DNA of 64,000 nt from Bacteroides sp. (GCA_022648295.1 JALCME010000020.1:38492-102491); one strand, 5' to 3'; numbered from the stretch's first letter, positions 36,643 through 47,491 are shown. Notes: a model not told the origin generated them from the letters alone. A program made the numbers and translations.

Positions 36643-39600
36643 ATGGGATTTAATGAATTACTAAGCTCGATCTTCGGCAACAAATCCACACGTGATATGA
36701 AAGAGATGCAGCCATGGGTAGCAAAAATTAAAGCAGCCTATCCGGAAATTGCAAAACTTGATAATGATGCTCTACGTGCTAAAACAGAAGAGCTGAAAAC
36801 ATATATCCGCAACTCGGCATCCGAGCAGCGTACAAAAATGGAAGAACTGAAAGCTGATGTAGAAAACATAGAATTGGAAAAACGTGAAGACGTTTTTGCA
36901 CAAATAGATAAAATTGAGAAAGACATTTTAGAGATCTACGAAAAAGCCCTTGATGAAGTATTGCCTGTGGCTTTCTCTATCGTAAAAGAAACAGCAAAAC
37001 GCTTTACTGAAAATGAGGAAATAATAGTAACAGCTACTGATTTCGACCGACATTTAGCAGCAAGCAAAGATTTTGTTCGTATAGAAGAAGATAAGGCAAT
37101 CTATCAAAACCATTGGAAAGCCGGTGGTAGTGAAATCACATGGAATATGGTACATTATGACGTACAATTATTCGGTGGTGTAGTTTTGCACAAAGGAAAG
37201 ATTGCAGAAATGGCTACAGGTGAAGGCAAAACGCTAGTAGCCACCTTACCCGTATTCCTTAATGCACTTACGGGAAATGGTGTACATGTTGTAACAGTTA
37301 ATGATTATTTATCAAAACGTGACTCTGAATGGATGGGACCTTTATACATGTTTCACGGACTCAGCGTTGACTGTATAGACAGGCACCAGCCCAACTCTGA
37401 TGCACGTAGACAGGCATATCTGGCAGATATTACATTCGGGACAAACAATGAATTTGGTTTTGACTACTTACGAGACAATATGGCAGTTAGCCCCAAGGAT
37501 CTTGTACAGCGCCAACATAATTACGCCATTGTAGACGAAGTAGACTCCGTTTTAATAGATGATGCACGTACTCCTTTAATTATATCAGGCCCAGTACCTC
37601 AAGGAGAAGATCAATTATTTGAAGAACTTCGTCCTCTGGTAGAACGTTTGGTAGAAGCACAGAAAAAATTGGCAACACAATACTTGGCTGACGCCAAACG
37701 ATTTATCTCTTCCGATGTTAAAAAAGAACAGGAAGAAGGTTTTCTTGCTTTATTCCGTAGTCACAAAGCTCTGCCTAAGAACAAAGCCTTAATAAAATAC
37801 CTCAGTGAACAGGGTATTAAAGCTGGCATGTTGAAGACAGAGGAAATCTATATGGAACAAAATAACAAGAGGATGCATGAAGCTACAGATCCCTTATATT
37901 TTGTTATTGATGAAAAGCTGAACAGTGTAGATCTTACAGATAAAGGTGTAGACTTAATAACAGGAAATTCACAAGACCCTACACTTTTTGTTTTACCTGA
38001 CATTACAGCACAGCTTTCTGAACTAGAAAACGAAAAAGGATTGACGGAAGAACAAAAGCTGGAGAAAAAAGATGAGCTCCTGACAAATTATTCCATAAAA
38101 TCTGAACGTGTACATACCATCAACCAACTCTTGAAGGCATATACGATGTTTGAAAAAGACGATGAATATGTGGTGATCGAAGGTCAGGTAAAGATTGTAG
38201 ATGAACAGACAGGCCGTATCATGGAAGGACGTCGTTATTCAGACGGTCTTCACCAAGCGATTGAAGCAAAAGAGCGGGTTAAAGTTGAAGCGGCAACACA
38301 AACATTCGCTACTATTACATTGCAAAATTACTTCCGTATGTACCACAAGCTCTCTGGTATGACTGGTACAGCAGAGACAGAAGCTGGAGAACTTTGGGAT
38401 ATCTATAAGTTGGATGTCGTAGTTATTCCAACCAATCGTCCTATCATACGTATAGACATGAATGATCGTGTTTATAAAACAAAACGCGAAAAATACAAAG
38501 CTGTAATCGAAGAAATTGAGCAAATGGTGCAAGCAGGACGACCCGTTTTGGTTGGTACAACTTCTGTTGAAATATCCGAGATGCTAAGCAAGATGTTGAC
38601 AATGCGTAAGATTCCCCATAACGTATTGAACGCTAAACTTCACCAACGGGAAGCAGATATTGTAGCACAAGCTGGACAAAGCAGTACGGTAACGATAGCA
38701 ACTAACATGGCTGGTCGTGGTACGGATATTAAATTAAGTCCCGAAGTCAAAGCTGCGGGCGGTTTAGCAATTATCGGTACCGAAAGACATGAATCACGAC
38801 GGGTAGACCGGCAGCTTCGCGGACGGTCCGGACGTCAAGGTGATCCGGGATCATCTGTCTTCTTCGTCTCATTGGAAGATGATCTGATGCGTCTGTTCTC
38901 TTCCGACCGAATAGCAGGGGTAATGGACCGTCTCGGTTTTAAAGAGGGGGAAATGATTGAACACAAAATGATATCCAACTCTATTGAACGTGCTCAGAAA
39001 AAGGTAGAAGAGAACAATTTCGGTATTCGTAAACGGTTACTGGAATATGATGATGTAATGAATAAGCAACGTACAGTAATCTACACTAAACGCCGTCATG
39101 CTTTAATGGGTGAACGTATAGGAATGGACATTGCTAATATTATTTGGGATCGATGCGCAGCTGCCATAGAATCTCCCGAATATGAAGATTGCAAAATGGA
39201 TTTCCTCCAAACTCTTGCAATGGATGTTCCTTTCACCGAAGAAGATTTTAGGGATAAGAAAAAAGAAGACTTAGCTGATGACGCCTTCGATAAAGCGATG
39301 GAACAATTTAGACGTAAGACGGAACGTATGGGCCAAGTTGCCTACCCAGTAATTAAACAGGTCTATGAGAATCAGGGACATATGTATGAAAATATACTGA
39401 TACCTATCACAGATGGCAAGCGGATGTACAACATTTCATGTAATCTGAAAACTGCATACGAAAGTGAATGTAAAGAAGTCGTAAAATCGTTTGAAAAGTC
39501 TATCCTTTTACACGTCATTGACGAAGAATGGAAAGAAAACTTACGTGAACTGGATGAGTTAAAACAATCTGTTCAAAACGCTAGTTATGAACAAAAAGAC

Positions 39601-39936
39601 CCGCTATTGATTTACAAGTTAGAGTCTGTGAATTTGTTTGATACCATGGTAGACAAAATAAATAATCAAACAGTATCCATTTTAATGCGTGGACAGATTC
39701 CGGTACAGGAACCACAGGATCTGCGCCAAGCAGCCCCAGAAAAGCGTCAAGACATGAGCAAATATCGGGAGCAGAAACAAGATTTAAATGATCCACATCA
39801 ACAAGCTGCCGCCCAACACGACACTCGAGAAGCTAAAAAAGAACCAATTCGTGTAGAAAAGACTGTGGGACGGAATGATCCATGTCCATGTGGTAGCGGC
39901 AAGAAATATAAAAATTGCCATGGAAAAAATGTCTAA
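36643..39936 (+). CDS. secA: Preprotein translocase ATPase SecA
   Basis: A 1097-residue motor protein driving Sec export. Walker A MATGEGKT lies near 190, [20 protein letters not shown] carries the Walker B/DEAD-like region, and [11 protein letters not shown] plus [16 protein letters not shown] belong to the second nucleotide-binding fold. The C-terminal zinc site [13 protein letters not shown], for SecB or ribosome contact, is intact. The protein is longer than the roughly 900-residue E. coli enzyme because of inserts typical of Bacteroidota, mainly about 335-480 (from [18 protein letters not shown]). Confidence 0.97.
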   Translation: MGFNELLSSIFGNKSTRDMKEMQPWVAKIKAAYPEIAKLDNDALRAKTEELKTYIRNSASEQRTKMEELKADVENIELEKREDVFAQIDKIEKDILEIYEKALDEVLPVAFSIVKETAKRFTENEEIIVTATDFDRHLAASKDFVRIEEDKAIYQNHWKAGGSEITWNMVHYDVQLFGGVVLHKGKIAEMATGEGKTLVATLPVFLNALTGNGVHVVTVNDYLSKRDSEWMGPLYMFHGLSVDCIDRHQPNSDARRQAYLADITFGTNNEFGFDYLRDNMAVSPKDLVQRQHNYAIVDEVDSVLIDDARTPLIISGPVPQGEDQLFEELRPLVERLVEAQKKLATQYLADAKRFISSDVKKEQEEGFLALFRSHKALPKNKALIKYLSEQGIKAGMLKTEEIYMEQNNKRMHEATDPLYFVIDEKLNSVDLTDKGVDLITGNSQDPTLFVLPDITAQLSELENEKGLTEEQKLEKKDELLTNYSIKSERVHTINQLLKAYTMFEKDDEYVVIEGQVKIVDEQTGRIMEGRRYSDGLHQAIEAKERVKVEAATQTFATITLQNYFRMYHKLSGMTGTAETEAGELWDIYKLDVVVIPTNRPIIRIDMNDRVYKTKREKYKAVIEEIEQMVQAGRPVLVGTTSVEISEMLSKMLTMRKIPHNVLNAKLHQREADIVAQAGQSSTVTIATNMAGRGTDIKLSPEVKAAGGLAIIGTERHESRRVDRQLRGRSGRQGDPGSSVFFVSLEDDLMRLFSSDRIAGVMDRLGFKEGEMIEHKMISNSIERAQKKVEENNFGIRKRLLEYDDVMNKQRTVIYTKRRHALMGERIGMDIANIIWDRCAAAIESPEYEDCKMDFLQTLAMDVPFTEEDFRDKKKEDLADDAFDKAMEQFRRKTERMGQVAYPVIKQVYENQGHMYENILIPITDGKRMYNISCNLKTAYESECKEVVKSFEKSILLHVIDEEWKENLRELDELKQSVQNASYEQKDPLLIYKLESVNLFDTMVDKINNQTVSILMRGQIPVQEPQDLRQAAPEKRQDMSKYREQKQDLNDPHQQAAAQHDTREAKKEPIRVEKTVGRNDPCPCGSGKKYKNCHGKNV

Positions 39937-40002
39937 GCATGATTATATTGAAAAGCAGTAACAATCCCCTTATATTTTGAGGGAAATAATATAATTGAAT
40001 AT

Positions 40003-40047
40003 AAAGAAAGGCCTCAATCGGTTAAAAACTGTTTGAGGCTTTTCTTT
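40003..40047 (+). terminator. Terminator after secA
   Basis: GCCTCAA (40011-40017) pairs with TTGAGGC (40033-40039). Flanking AAAGAAA and TTTCTTT extend the stem. A T-rich tail follows on the plus strand. Confidence 0.75.
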
Positions 40048-40062
40048 ATTCATACAAAAGTG

Positions 40063-40070
40063 TATTTTTG
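40063..40070 (+). promoter_or_regulatory. -7 element before the DUF6340-like lipoprotein gene
   Basis: TATTTTTG matches TAnnTTTG. A TTG-initiated frame overlaps this element, so the downstream ATG at 40095 is the better start. Confidence 0.5.
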
Positions 40071-40094
40071 TTCCCCAAGAAAAGAGAGAAGAGT

Positions 40095-41198
40095 ATGACT
40101 AAGAAAACTTGTTGTCTATTAGTAGTCTGCAGCCTACTATTCAGTGCCTGCCAAAGCATAGAACAAATATCCATTGATTATATGCTACCAGCCAACGTCA
40201 GCTTCCCTGCTAGTCTAAAACGAGTAGCAGTAGTGAATAATATGCCAGATATTCCAGACAATAAAACAATAATCACAGAAGACGAAAAGCCAAAAGGAAA
40301 GAATGAGGTTCTTATACAGACAAAGTACTTCAATGGAAACGCTGTTACAGCGACAGAATCATTAGCCAAAGCCTTAGCCAAAGAAAACTACTTTGATGAA
40401 GTCGTCATTTGCGATTCTGCATTACGAAGCAACGATATGATTCCACGTGAAAGTGTTCTAAGTAAAAATGAGGTTGAAAGACTTACTCGTGAACTGGATG
40501 TAGACTTTCTAATTGCTTTAGAAAACGTACAATTAAAAACTACACGCAAAATAGACTATATACCAGAATGGAACATCTTTCACGGAACTGTAGATGTAAA
40601 AGCATACACTGCTGTAAGAGTCTATCTTCCTAATCGTAACGGCCCAATGGTGACAATAACCCCAGTCGATAGCATATTTTGGGAAAAAGAAGACTACAAA
40701 TTGGAATACGTACGTTCACATCTCATTAGCGAAAAAGAGATGTTAGAACAAGCTTCTGAATTTGCTGGGAGTACGCCCGTACATCATCTATTACCTTACT
40801 GGGAAACCGGTACGCGCTATTATTTCATTGGGAATTCCGCCCCAATGAGAGATGCAGCTATTCAAGTCAAAGCGGGAGATTGGAGCAAAGCAATCAAACT
40901 TTGGGAAGAAATTTATGAAAAGAAGAAAGGCAAACAACAGATGTATGCAGCTTATAACATCGCATTGGGATATGAAATGCAAGATAGCATCAATACCGCA
41001 GAGAATTGGGCCCTTAAGGCACAGACAATAGCTGCCCAAATAGATAAAATAGAAGATACACAAAAAAGAGGAACAGTCAATATCGAGAACATACCCAATT
41101 ATTTTATAACTACTAAGTACGTAAACGAATTACAAAAGAGAAATGAAGGATTAGTAAAACTGAATATGCAAATGGGAAGATTTAAAAACGTTTTTTAG
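40095..41198 (+). CDS. DUF6340-like lipoprotein with a TPR region
   Basis: About 367 residues with a lipoprotein signal (LLFSACQSIEQ). The N-terminal domain contains SLKRVAVVNNMPD, LTRELDVDFLIALENVQLKT and VDVKAYTAVRVYLPNRNGPM, resembling lipoproteins built like penicillin-binding-protein activators. The C-terminal part (RDAAIQVKAGDWSKAIKLWEEIYEKKKGKQQMYAAYNIALGYEMQDSINTAENWALKA) is TPR. Probably an envelope scaffold; exact function unknown. Confidence 0.68.
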   Translation: MTKKTCCLLVVCSLLFSACQSIEQISIDYMLPANVSFPASLKRVAVVNNMPDIPDNKTIITEDEKPKGKNEVLIQTKYFNGNAVTATESLAKALAKENYFDEVVICDSALRSNDMIPRESVLSKNEVERLTRELDVDFLIALENVQLKTTRKIDYIPEWNIFHGTVDVKAYTAVRVYLPNRNGPMVTITPVDSIFWEKEDYKLEYVRSHLISEKEMLEQASEFAGSTPVHHLLPYWETGTRYYFIGNSAPMRDAAIQVKAGDWSKAIKLWEEIYEKKKGKQQMYAAYNIALGYEMQDSINTAENWALKAQTIAAQIDKIEDTQKRGTVNIENIPNYFITTKYVNELQKRNEGLVKLNMQMGRFKNVF

Positions 41199-41229
41199 TT
41201 AAAAGAGAGAGCAGTTATTATTTTTTTTA

Positions 41230-41237
41230 TACCTTTG
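41230..41237 (+). promoter_or_regulatory. -7 element of the small acidic protein gene
   Basis: TACCTTTG is an exact TAnnTTTG match, about 26 bp upstream of the ATG at 41264. Confidence 0.6.
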
Positions 41238-41263
41238 ACCATTCTTAAGAAAGAAGCCATATT

Positions 41264-41710
41264 ATGAAATTAAGTCAATCATCCTTATCACTTATAGAAG
41301 CTACTGTTAAGCAGGCCGTAAACAAATACGCATGCGGATGTGAACAAACTATCGTGACAGATATTCACATTCTGGCGAATCAAAATTCAGGTGAATTATC
41401 TATTTTTGATGATGACGAAGAAGAACTTGCTAATAATATCATTGAAGAATGGATGACTTATGAGGGGGACGATTTTTACGACAACATTGAACGAGTTTTA
41501 TGCACCATCCTCAATAAAGTAAAAAATGAAGGAGTACTTGACCAGTTAACGATCTTAAAGCCCTATTCCTTTGTTCTTGTAGACGAAGAAAAAGAAACAG
41601 TTGCCGAACTTTTGCTAATGGACGACGACACTTTACTTGTGAACGAAGAATTATTAAAGGGGTTGGACGAAGAACTAGATAACTTCCTAAAAGACTTATT
41701 AGCAAACTAA
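41264..41710 (+). CDS. Small acidic protein of unknown function
   Basis: A 148-residue cytoplasmic protein with no signal peptide or membrane segment. It is strongly acidic, with DDDEEELANNIIEEWMTYEGDDFYDNIERVL and a Leu/Asp/Glu-rich C-terminus. I do not recognise the family. Its own promoter and normal codon use suggest that it is real and expressed. Confidence 0.7.
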   Translation: MKLSQSSLSLIEATVKQAVNKYACGCEQTIVTDIHILANQNSGELSIFDDDEEELANNIIEEWMTYEGDDFYDNIERVLCTILNKVKNEGVLDQLTILKPYSFVLVDEEKETVAELLLMDDDTLLVNEELLKGLDEELDNFLKDLLAN

Positions 41711-41869
41711 AGGCCTCTGATATTACTTTCATTATTCTATTTCCAAGACTCAGATAAATTTGCTTTTTTTAGCTTATACTTCTACAAGCGTGAATTCACT
41801 ATTCAATAAAAGTCCAGAGCTTTTGAGTTTTCACCGTATTTTTTTCACATCTTTGCAAACGAAGCTTTA

Positions 41870-42010
41870 ATGGCTCATCGTCAAGATTGGCTATTACCCC
41901 CTACAGCAATACAAAATTTAGCAAAAACGATTCATAAAAACAGAATTTTAAGAAACTACGATTTTTGCTTTCAGCCTCTGCATTCCTTTGTACATAGGCT
42001 TTCCGGCTGA
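41870..42010 (+). CDS. Possible small ORF, 46 residues
   Basis: The frame begins MAHRQDWLLPPTAIQNLAKT and ends HRLSG. CATCTTTG, one base away from the -7 consensus, lies 14 bp upstream (41848-41855). The last third overlaps an inverted-repeat region, so this may be the truncated head of a once longer gene. No family was recognised with confidence. Confidence 0.35.
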   Translation: MAHRQDWLLPPTAIQNLAKTIHKNRILRNYDFCFQPLHSFVHRLSG

Positions 42011-42044
42011 AAGCAAGGTTTCAGGTTGCTTTCAGCTTTCAGCC
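41965..42044. repeat. Inverted repeats of TTGCTTTCAGCC
   Basis: TTGCTTTCAGCC (41965-41976) is the exact reverse complement of GGCTGAAAGCAA (42005-42016). A third arm, TTGCTTTCAGC, lies at 42026-42036, and a further CTTTCAGCC at 42036-42044. The second and third arms can form an 11-bp stem with a 9-nt loop, competing with the first pairing. Confidence 0.75.
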
Positions 42045-42145
42045 TTGTACTTACCATTAATACTTTTATTCAATATCCAAGATTTAAAATAATCAAGACA
42101 CGTCCCAATTAAAGAGGCTTCTTGTATAGCCAGAAGATGAGCCAA

Positions 42146-42299
42146 AAGACATAGTCAGTTAGAGTAAAACAGATGATTTGTTGAAGTGCAACAGACTATC
42201 TATTGAGGTTTAACAGATGATCTGTTTACTTGCAATAGATAGTCTTTTTTGCTCTTACAATAATTATCTATGCTCTTAGCTTATTGCTTTTTACTCTTA
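42146..42299. repeat. 22-bp-period palindromic repeat array (copy A)
   Basis: Seven units of a 15-nt core plus a 7-nt spacer run in register from 42146. Clear cores are AACAGATGATTTGTT (42168), AACAGACTATCTATT (42190), AACAGATGATCTGTT (42212) and AATAGATAGTCTTTT (42234). The 42168 and 42212 cores are near-palindromes, while the 42190 and 42234 cores are mutually complementary over 13 bases. The later units are degenerate. Confidence 0.75.
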
Positions 42300-42675
42300 C
42301 CAAATAAAGTATATTGCAAGAGCTAATTTCATCTTGCCAGCAAATTTACGCCCCCTTAAAAATACCTATTCTAAAAAAACTAACAACAATCAATACAAAA
42401 CATCTAAAACGGACATAAATGCCTCTACTTTGAGCAACAAACAAAACATCTTAACCACTATTTACTAAAAAGTACCTATCATGATCACCATAATGCACAA
42501 AATCATACGAGGATATTATAACCAAGATAAAAAGAAGCTACCATTTTGTTCCAAATTGATTCACTGAACTGTTATTAAACACAGGACGATACTTAGATAA
42601 ATGAGAGTATCAAAGCTCAATTTTAGGAAAGGAAAACTTTTAATCTGAAACTAGGCTATCCTAATCAACAAAAAG

Positions 42676-42718
42676 AAGAGCCCTATCATTACTCAAAACA
42701 GAGTTTGAGAGGGCTCTT
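42676..42718 (-). terminator. Terminator after valS
   Basis: AAGAGCCCT (42676-42684) pairs with AGGGCTCTT (42710-42718), with an inner CTCAAA/TTTGAG stem. On the minus strand a T-rich tail follows. Confidence 0.8.
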
Positions 42719-42794
42719 TTATACCTACTTAGCTACAATTTGTAACCTTTAGAGTGATCATTTTAGTTTTAACACACTCATTTATCTCATAAAG

Positions 42795-45425
42795 TTATTT
42801 TCTCAGAGCAGCTATGCTTTCTTTCAAAGAACTGATAATACTTTCTGCATCTGCTTGCTTTTTACGCTCCAATCCAAGGACAGAAGTAGGGGCATTATTT
42901 ACAAACTTTTCATTGTTCAACTTCTTTAAAACACCTTGCAAAAAGCCTTCTTTATGCTTTAATTCGGCCTCCATACGGGCTATTTCAGCGTCTACATCAA
43001 CCATATTATCCAAAGGAATGGCATACTCAGCTGTACCCACCATGAACGAAGCAGCACCATCTGCCTTAGCTTCAACAACGCTAATACCAGAAAGATTACA
43101 CATCTTGACTATAACCGATGTAAATTCAGCAACAGGATTGGACCCGACAACTTGTAGTCCCAAAAGCTCCTTCTGAGCAATATTTTTCTGCAAACGAATA
43201 GAACGAACGTTGCTAATGACCTCTTTGACTACTTCAAATTGCTGTACAAGGCTCTGATTTACATAATGATCAGTTGACAACGGACATAACATAATAGATT
43301 CACCATCTGCACGCTCATACATTTCCTGCCATATTTCCTCTGTTATAAATGGCATAAAGGGATGAAGCAAACGAAGAAGATTTTCAAGGAAGCAAATAGT
43401 TGCAGAATGCACTGAAGGGTTAATGCCTTGACCATAAGCCGGCTTAATAATTTCCAAATACCAAGATGAGAACTCATCCCAAAACAACCGATAGACAGCC
43501 ATCAAAGCTTCACTTAGGCGATACTTACTGAACAAATCAGCCATTTCGTCCGCAACTGCATCTTGTTTGGATTCAAACCAATCCATAGCCAAAGCAGATG
43601 CCTCTGGAATGGGTTGACTATTGTCAACAGTCCATCCCTTTATAAGACGGAATGCATTCCATATCTTGTTACAGAAATTACGTCCCTGCTCACACAACGC
43701 ATCATCAAAAGGAATGTCATTACCAGCTGGAGCAGATAGCATCATTCCCATCCGAACTCCGTCCGCACCATACTTCTCTATCAACTCCAACGGATCGGGA
43801 GAGTTACCTAAAGATTTAGACATCTTGCGGCCTAACTTATCTCGCACAATGCCTGTGAAATAAACGTTTTTAAACGGCATTTCATGTTCATACTTATACC
43901 CGGCCATAATCATACGTGCCACCCAAAAGAAGATAATATCCGGAGCGGTAACCAAATCAGTAGTTGGATAATAATAATTAATCTCTTCATTACCGGGATC
44001 TGTAATGCCTTTAAATAATGAAATCGGCCATAACCACGAAGAGAACCAAGTATCAAGACAATCTTCATCCTGACGGAGATCAGCAACGGTTAAACTGGCA
44101 TTACCAGTCTTCTGCTTAGCCAAAATCAATGCCTCTTCAACCGTTTCGGCTACCACATAACCGCCTTCAGGTAAATAATATGCAGGAATTTGGTGCCCCC
44201 ACCACAACTGACGGCTTATACACCAATCCTTTATATTCTCCATCCAATATCTATAAGTATTCTTATATTTAGAAGGATAAAACTTAATTTCATCGTTCAT
44301 CACCGCATCAAGAGCCGGCTTTGCCAAATCTTCCATCTTTAGGAACCATTGCATAGAAAGCTTAGGTTCAATGACAACATTAGTACGTTCAGAATATCCA
44401 ACTTTATTCGTATAAGCCTCTACCTTTTCCAATAAATCAGCATTTTCAAGATCTTTCTCTATCTGTTTACGTACTTCAAAACGATCCATACCTACGTATA
44501 GACCGGCAGCATCACTCAAAGTTCCATTATCATTGAAAATATCAATGCTAGGCAAATTATATTTTTCACCCAGCATATAATCGTTTACATCGTGAGCAGG
44601 AGTCACCTTCAAACAACCCGTACCAAATTCTACATCAACATATTCATCTTCAATCACAGGAATTACACGATTAACCAAAGGCACAATCACTTTTTTACCC
44701 TTGAGCCATGCGTTTTTCGGATCATTTGGATTAATACACATAGCTGTATCTCCCATAATTGTCTCCGGACGAGTCGTCGCTACAACAGCATAGCGTCCAC
44801 CAGCATCCCCTTCAACCTTATATTTTAAATAATAAAGTTTACTATGTTCCTCTTTATAAACCACCTCTTCATCAGAAAGAGCAGTCAAAGCCTTAGGGTC
44901 CCAGTTCACCATACGAACCCCACGATATATTAATCCCTGACTATAAAGATCCACAAATACCTTTATTACACTCTTACTACGCTCCTCATCCATAGTAAAA
45001 GCCGTACGGTCCCAATCACACGAAGCTCCCAATTTGCGAAGTTGCTTAAGAATAATTCCACCATGTTCATGAGTCCAGTCCCACGCATGAGACAGAAACT
45101 CCTCACGCGTAAGATCCGTTTTCTTAATGCCTTGAGATGCCAATTTATTCACCACCTTGGCTTCAGTAGCAATAGAAGCATGATCCGTACCCGGTACCCA
45201 ACAGGCATTCTTACCTTCCATACGAGCGCGGCGTATTAAAATATCCTGAATGGTATTATTAAGCATGTGCCCCATATGAAGCACCCCGGTAACATTAGGA
45301 GGAGGTATGACAATTGTATAAGGTTCCCGTCCATCAGGCTTTGAACTAAACAGTTTATGATCCAACCAATACTGATACCACTTTCCCTCTACATCCGCGG
45401 GATTGTACTTGCTTGCTAATTCCAT
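42795..45425 (-). CDS. valS: Valyl-tRNA synthetase
   Basis: An 876-residue class I aminoacyl-tRNA synthetase. The HIGH motif appears as [14 protein letters not shown] near 45-58 and the KMSKS motif as [14 protein letters not shown] near 530. The editing domain contains [12 protein letters not shown]. The C-terminal coiled coil ([33 protein letters not shown]) is typical of ValS. It charges tRNA-Val in the cytoplasm. A TAATTTTG element at 45463-45470 on the minus strand is the probable promoter. Confidence 0.97.
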   Translation of the reverse strand: MELASKYNPADVEGKWYQYWLDHKLFSSKPDGREPYTIVIPPPNVTGVLHMGHMLNNTIQDILIRRARMEGKNACWVPGTDHASIATEAKVVNKLASQGIKKTDLTREEFLSHAWDWTHEHGGIILKQLRKLGASCDWDRTAFTMDEERSKSVIKVFVDLYSQGLIYRGVRMVNWDPKALTALSDEEVVYKEEHSKLYYLKYKVEGDAGGRYAVVATTRPETIMGDTAMCINPNDPKNAWLKGKKVIVPLVNRVIPVIEDEYVDVEFGTGCLKVTPAHDVNDYMLGEKYNLPSIDIFNDNGTLSDAAGLYVGMDRFEVRKQIEKDLENADLLEKVEAYTNKVGYSERTNVVIEPKLSMQWFLKMEDLAKPALDAVMNDEIKFYPSKYKNTYRYWMENIKDWCISRQLWWGHQIPAYYLPEGGYVVAETVEEALILAKQKTGNASLTVADLRQDEDCLDTWFSSWLWPISLFKGITDPGNEEINYYYPTTDLVTAPDIIFFWVARMIMAGYKYEHEMPFKNVYFTGIVRDKLGRKMSKSLGNSPDPLELIEKYGADGVRMGMMLSAPAGNDIPFDDALCEQGRNFCNKIWNAFRLIKGWTVDNSQPIPEASALAMDWFESKQDAVADEMADLFSKYRLSEALMAVYRLFWDEFSSWYLEIIKPAYGQGINPSVHSATICFLENLLRLLHPFMPFITEEIWQEMYERADGESIMLCPLSTDHYVNQSLVQQFEVVKEVISNVRSIRLQKNIAQKELLGLQVVGSNPVAEFTSVIVKMCNLSGISVVEAKADGAASFMVGTAEYAIPLDNMVDVDAEIARMEAELKHKEGFLQGVLKKLNNEKFVNNAPTSVLGLERKKQADAESIISSLKESIAALRK

Positions 45426-45462
45426 ATCTATATCTATAATATTTATTTGCGAATAATGAGTG

Positions 45463-45470
45463 CAAAATTA
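45463..45470 (-). promoter_or_regulatory. -7 element of valS
   Basis: The minus strand reads TAATTTTG, about 38 bp upstream of the valS start. Confidence 0.45.
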
Positions 45471-45515
45471 ATAAATTAATAGCTTTAAACGGCAAAACGA
45501 ATGAAAAGAATTCCA

Positions 45516-45523
45516 TATCTTTG
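45516..45523 (+). promoter_or_regulatory. -7 element of the DUF3810-mazG pair
   Basis: TATCTTTG matches TAnnTTTG, 77 bp upstream of the DUF3810 start. The leader can form a small CACCT/AGGTG stem; no known riboswitch was recognised. Confidence 0.6.
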
Positions 45524-45600
45524 TTCTGCTAAAAAACGGCTTTCACCTGGGTAAACCTTGAAAAAGGTGGCAATCGATGTAATAAGTCATAATAAAAAAA

Positions 45601-46698
45601 ATGAAACGAAGCATAACGATATATGGTAAAACATTTATAATACGGCATCTTATTTTAGCAGTTCTATTCTTGTTTGTATGTTTGGTTCAAGTTATACCTC
45701 AATGGGGTATGTTTTATTCGCAGAACATGTATCCCCGGATAGCTTCCGTTCTTTCCTCCTTTTCAGACCTTTTTCCTTTCGCCGTAGGAGATTTGTTTAT
45801 AGCCCTGAGTCTTATCGGAATAATAGTTTATCCTATATATGCCCATCGTATCCTAAAGAAAAAATGGAAGAATATCTGGCTAAATGATTTGGAATATATC
45901 ATTTGGATTTATGTATGGTTCTACATGGCATGGGGACTAAACTATTCACGACCTAATTTCTTCCAACGCACAGGAATAGTATATGTATCTTACACTCCAT
46001 CAGATTTTCAGGATTTTGTAAACGATTATATAGAAAAATTAAATAGCGCATATACCGAAACAAATGCAGTCGGGAAAGGTCTCGTACAACATGAAGTTGT
46101 CAATCAGTACAACTTAATGGCAGATTCATTAGCTATACACCGTCCTTTCCACTCATCTCCACGAGCCAAAACAATGCTATTCACGCCTTTCATTTCAATG
46201 GTTGGAGTAACAGGAAGCATGGGACCTTTCTTTTGTGAATTTACTTTAAACGGAGATCTATTGCCCTTGCAATATCCGGCGACTTATGCACACGAATTAG
46301 CACACCGCCTGGGCATTTCCAGTGAAGCCGAGGCTAACTTCTATGCCTATCAGGTCTGTACCCGTTCGCAAGAAAAAAGCATACGCTTTTCGGGATACTT
46401 TTCTATCCTAGGTCATGTACTTTCAAACGCTTACCGCTTAATGCCCGAAGAAGACTATAAAAAGCTACTTAACAGAATACGACCCGAAATCATAGAGGCT
46501 GCCCGGAAAGAGCAACAATATTGGAATGAAAAATACAGTCCTATTGTGGGAAAGGTACAAGACTGGATATACGACCTCTATTTGAAAGGGAATAAAATAA
46601 AAAGCGGGCGTAAGAATTATTCAGAAGTTATCGGATTAATAATCTCATATGATAAATGGAAAGACAAATTCAATAATAATTCTAATATATTAAAATAA
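45601..46698 (+). CDS. DUF3810 membrane protein with HExxH motif
   Basis: A 365-residue protein with about three N-terminal membrane helices (roughly 15-125) and a soluble C-terminal domain. The motif AHELAHRLGISSEAEANFYAYQ contains H231-E232-x-x-H235 and a downstream Glu in EAEAN, the pattern of a zinc metallopeptidase. DUF3810 is otherwise uncharacterised as far as I know. It precedes mazG by only 4 bp, so they share an operon. I infer a membrane metallopeptidase; activity is unproven. Confidence 0.78.
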   Translation: MKRSITIYGKTFIIRHLILAVLFLFVCLVQVIPQWGMFYSQNMYPRIASVLSSFSDLFPFAVGDLFIALSLIGIIVYPIYAHRILKKKWKNIWLNDLEYIIWIYVWFYMAWGLNYSRPNFFQRTGIVYVSYTPSDFQDFVNDYIEKLNSAYTETNAVGKGLVQHEVVNQYNLMADSLAIHRPFHSSPRAKTMLFTPFISMVGVTGSMGPFFCEFTLNGDLLPLQYPATYAHELAHRLGISSEAEANFYAYQVCTRSQEKSIRFSGYFSILGHVLSNAYRLMPEEDYKKLLNRIRPEIIEAARKEQQYWNEKYSPIVGKVQDWIYDLYLKGNKIKSGRKNYSEVIGLIISYDKWKDKFNNNSNILK

Positions 46699-46702
46699 CA
46701 TC

Positions 46703-47491
46703 ATGCATACAAAACAAGAAAAGATGGAAGCTTTTGGACGCTTCCTTGATATACTGGATGAACTTCGGGTTAAATGTCCATGGGACCGTAAACAAACAAA
46801 TGAAAGTTTACGTCCCAACACTATTGAAGAAACATATGAACTTTGTGACGCTCTGATACGGGATGACAAGAATGACATATGTAAAGAATTGGGCGATGTA
46901 TTACTCCACGTTGGATTTTATTCAAAAATAGCTTCCGAAAAAGAAGAATTTGACATCAAAGACGTATGCGATAGGCTTTGCGAGAAACTAATTTATCGCC
47001 ACCCACATGTATTTGGAGATGTAAAAGCAGAAACAGCCGGACAAGTATCCGAAAACTGGGAACAATTAAAATTAAAAGAAAAAGGAGGGAACAAAAGTGT
47101 ATTAAGTGGCGTTCCGGTAGCTTTACCTTCACTGATCAAAGCATATCGCATCCAGGACAAAGCCCGCAATGTAGGATTCGATTGGAAAGAACGGGAACAA
47201 GTCTGGGATAAAGTAAAAGAAGAGATTCAAGAATTTCAAGACGAGATTTCCAATATGGACAAAGATAAAGCTGAAGCAGAATTTGGTGATGTTCTATTCA
47301 GTCTTATTAATGCCGCCCGCCTTTATAAAATAGATCCGGATAACGCTTTAGAACACACTAATCAAAAATTCATCAACCGTTTCAATTATCTGGAAGCGCG
47401 AACGATCAAAAAAGGAAAAAGCCTACATGATATGACTCTCGAGGAAATGGACGTTATTTGGGAAGAAGCTAAAAACCAGAAAGAGGAATAA
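46703..47491 (+). CDS. mazG: Nucleoside triphosphate pyrophosphohydrolase MazG
   Basis: A 262-residue cytoplasmic enzyme with two MazG domains. The first has CPWDRKQTNESLRPNTIEETYELCDAL and KELGDVLLHVGFY (ExxE...ExxD metal ligands); the second has EEIQEFQDEISNMDKDKAEAEFGDVLFSLIN. It hydrolyses NTPs and dNTPs to monophosphates and pyrophosphate, cleaning the nucleotide pool. Length fits the family. Confidence 0.94.
   Translation: MHTKQEKMEAFGRFLDILDELRVKCPWDRKQTNESLRPNTIEETYELCDALIRDDKNDICKELGDVLLHVGFYSKIASEKEEFDIKDVCDRLCEKLIYRHPHVFGDVKAETAGQVSENWEQLKLKEKGGNKSVLSGVPVALPSLIKAYRIQDKARNVGFDWKEREQVWDKVKEEIQEFQDEISNMDKDKAEAEFGDVLFSLINAARLYKIDPDNALEHTNQKFINRFNYLEARTIKKGKSLHDMTLEEMDVIWEEAKNQKEE

Larger units (their letters stand above)
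41711..42679. other. Gene-poor region of about 1 kb
   Basis: Between the small acidic protein gene and the valS terminator, the only reading frame with a promoter-like sequence is the 46-codon ORF at 41870. The rest holds CTTTCAGC-type inverted repeats (41965-42044), a 22-bp-period palindromic array (42146-42299), and an A-rich stretch with a repeated ACAAAACATCT (42395 and 42441). No tRNA, rRNA or mobile-element gene was recognised. Confidence 0.6.

Noticed and set aside
40068..40094. TTG-initiated N-terminal extension of the DUF6340-like protein
   Set aside because: The TTG is part of the -7 promoter element TATTTTTG, so it would be upstream of transcription. The ATG at 40095 gives a good lipoprotein signal.
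42120..42300. tRNA or small structured RNA in the gene-poor region
   Set aside because: The pairing comes from regular 22-bp repeats; no T-loop, anticodon arm or known RNA signature was found.
45524..45600. Riboswitch in the DUF3810 leader
   Set aside because: Only a short CACCT/AGGTG stem can be drawn, and no known aptamer pattern is recognisable.
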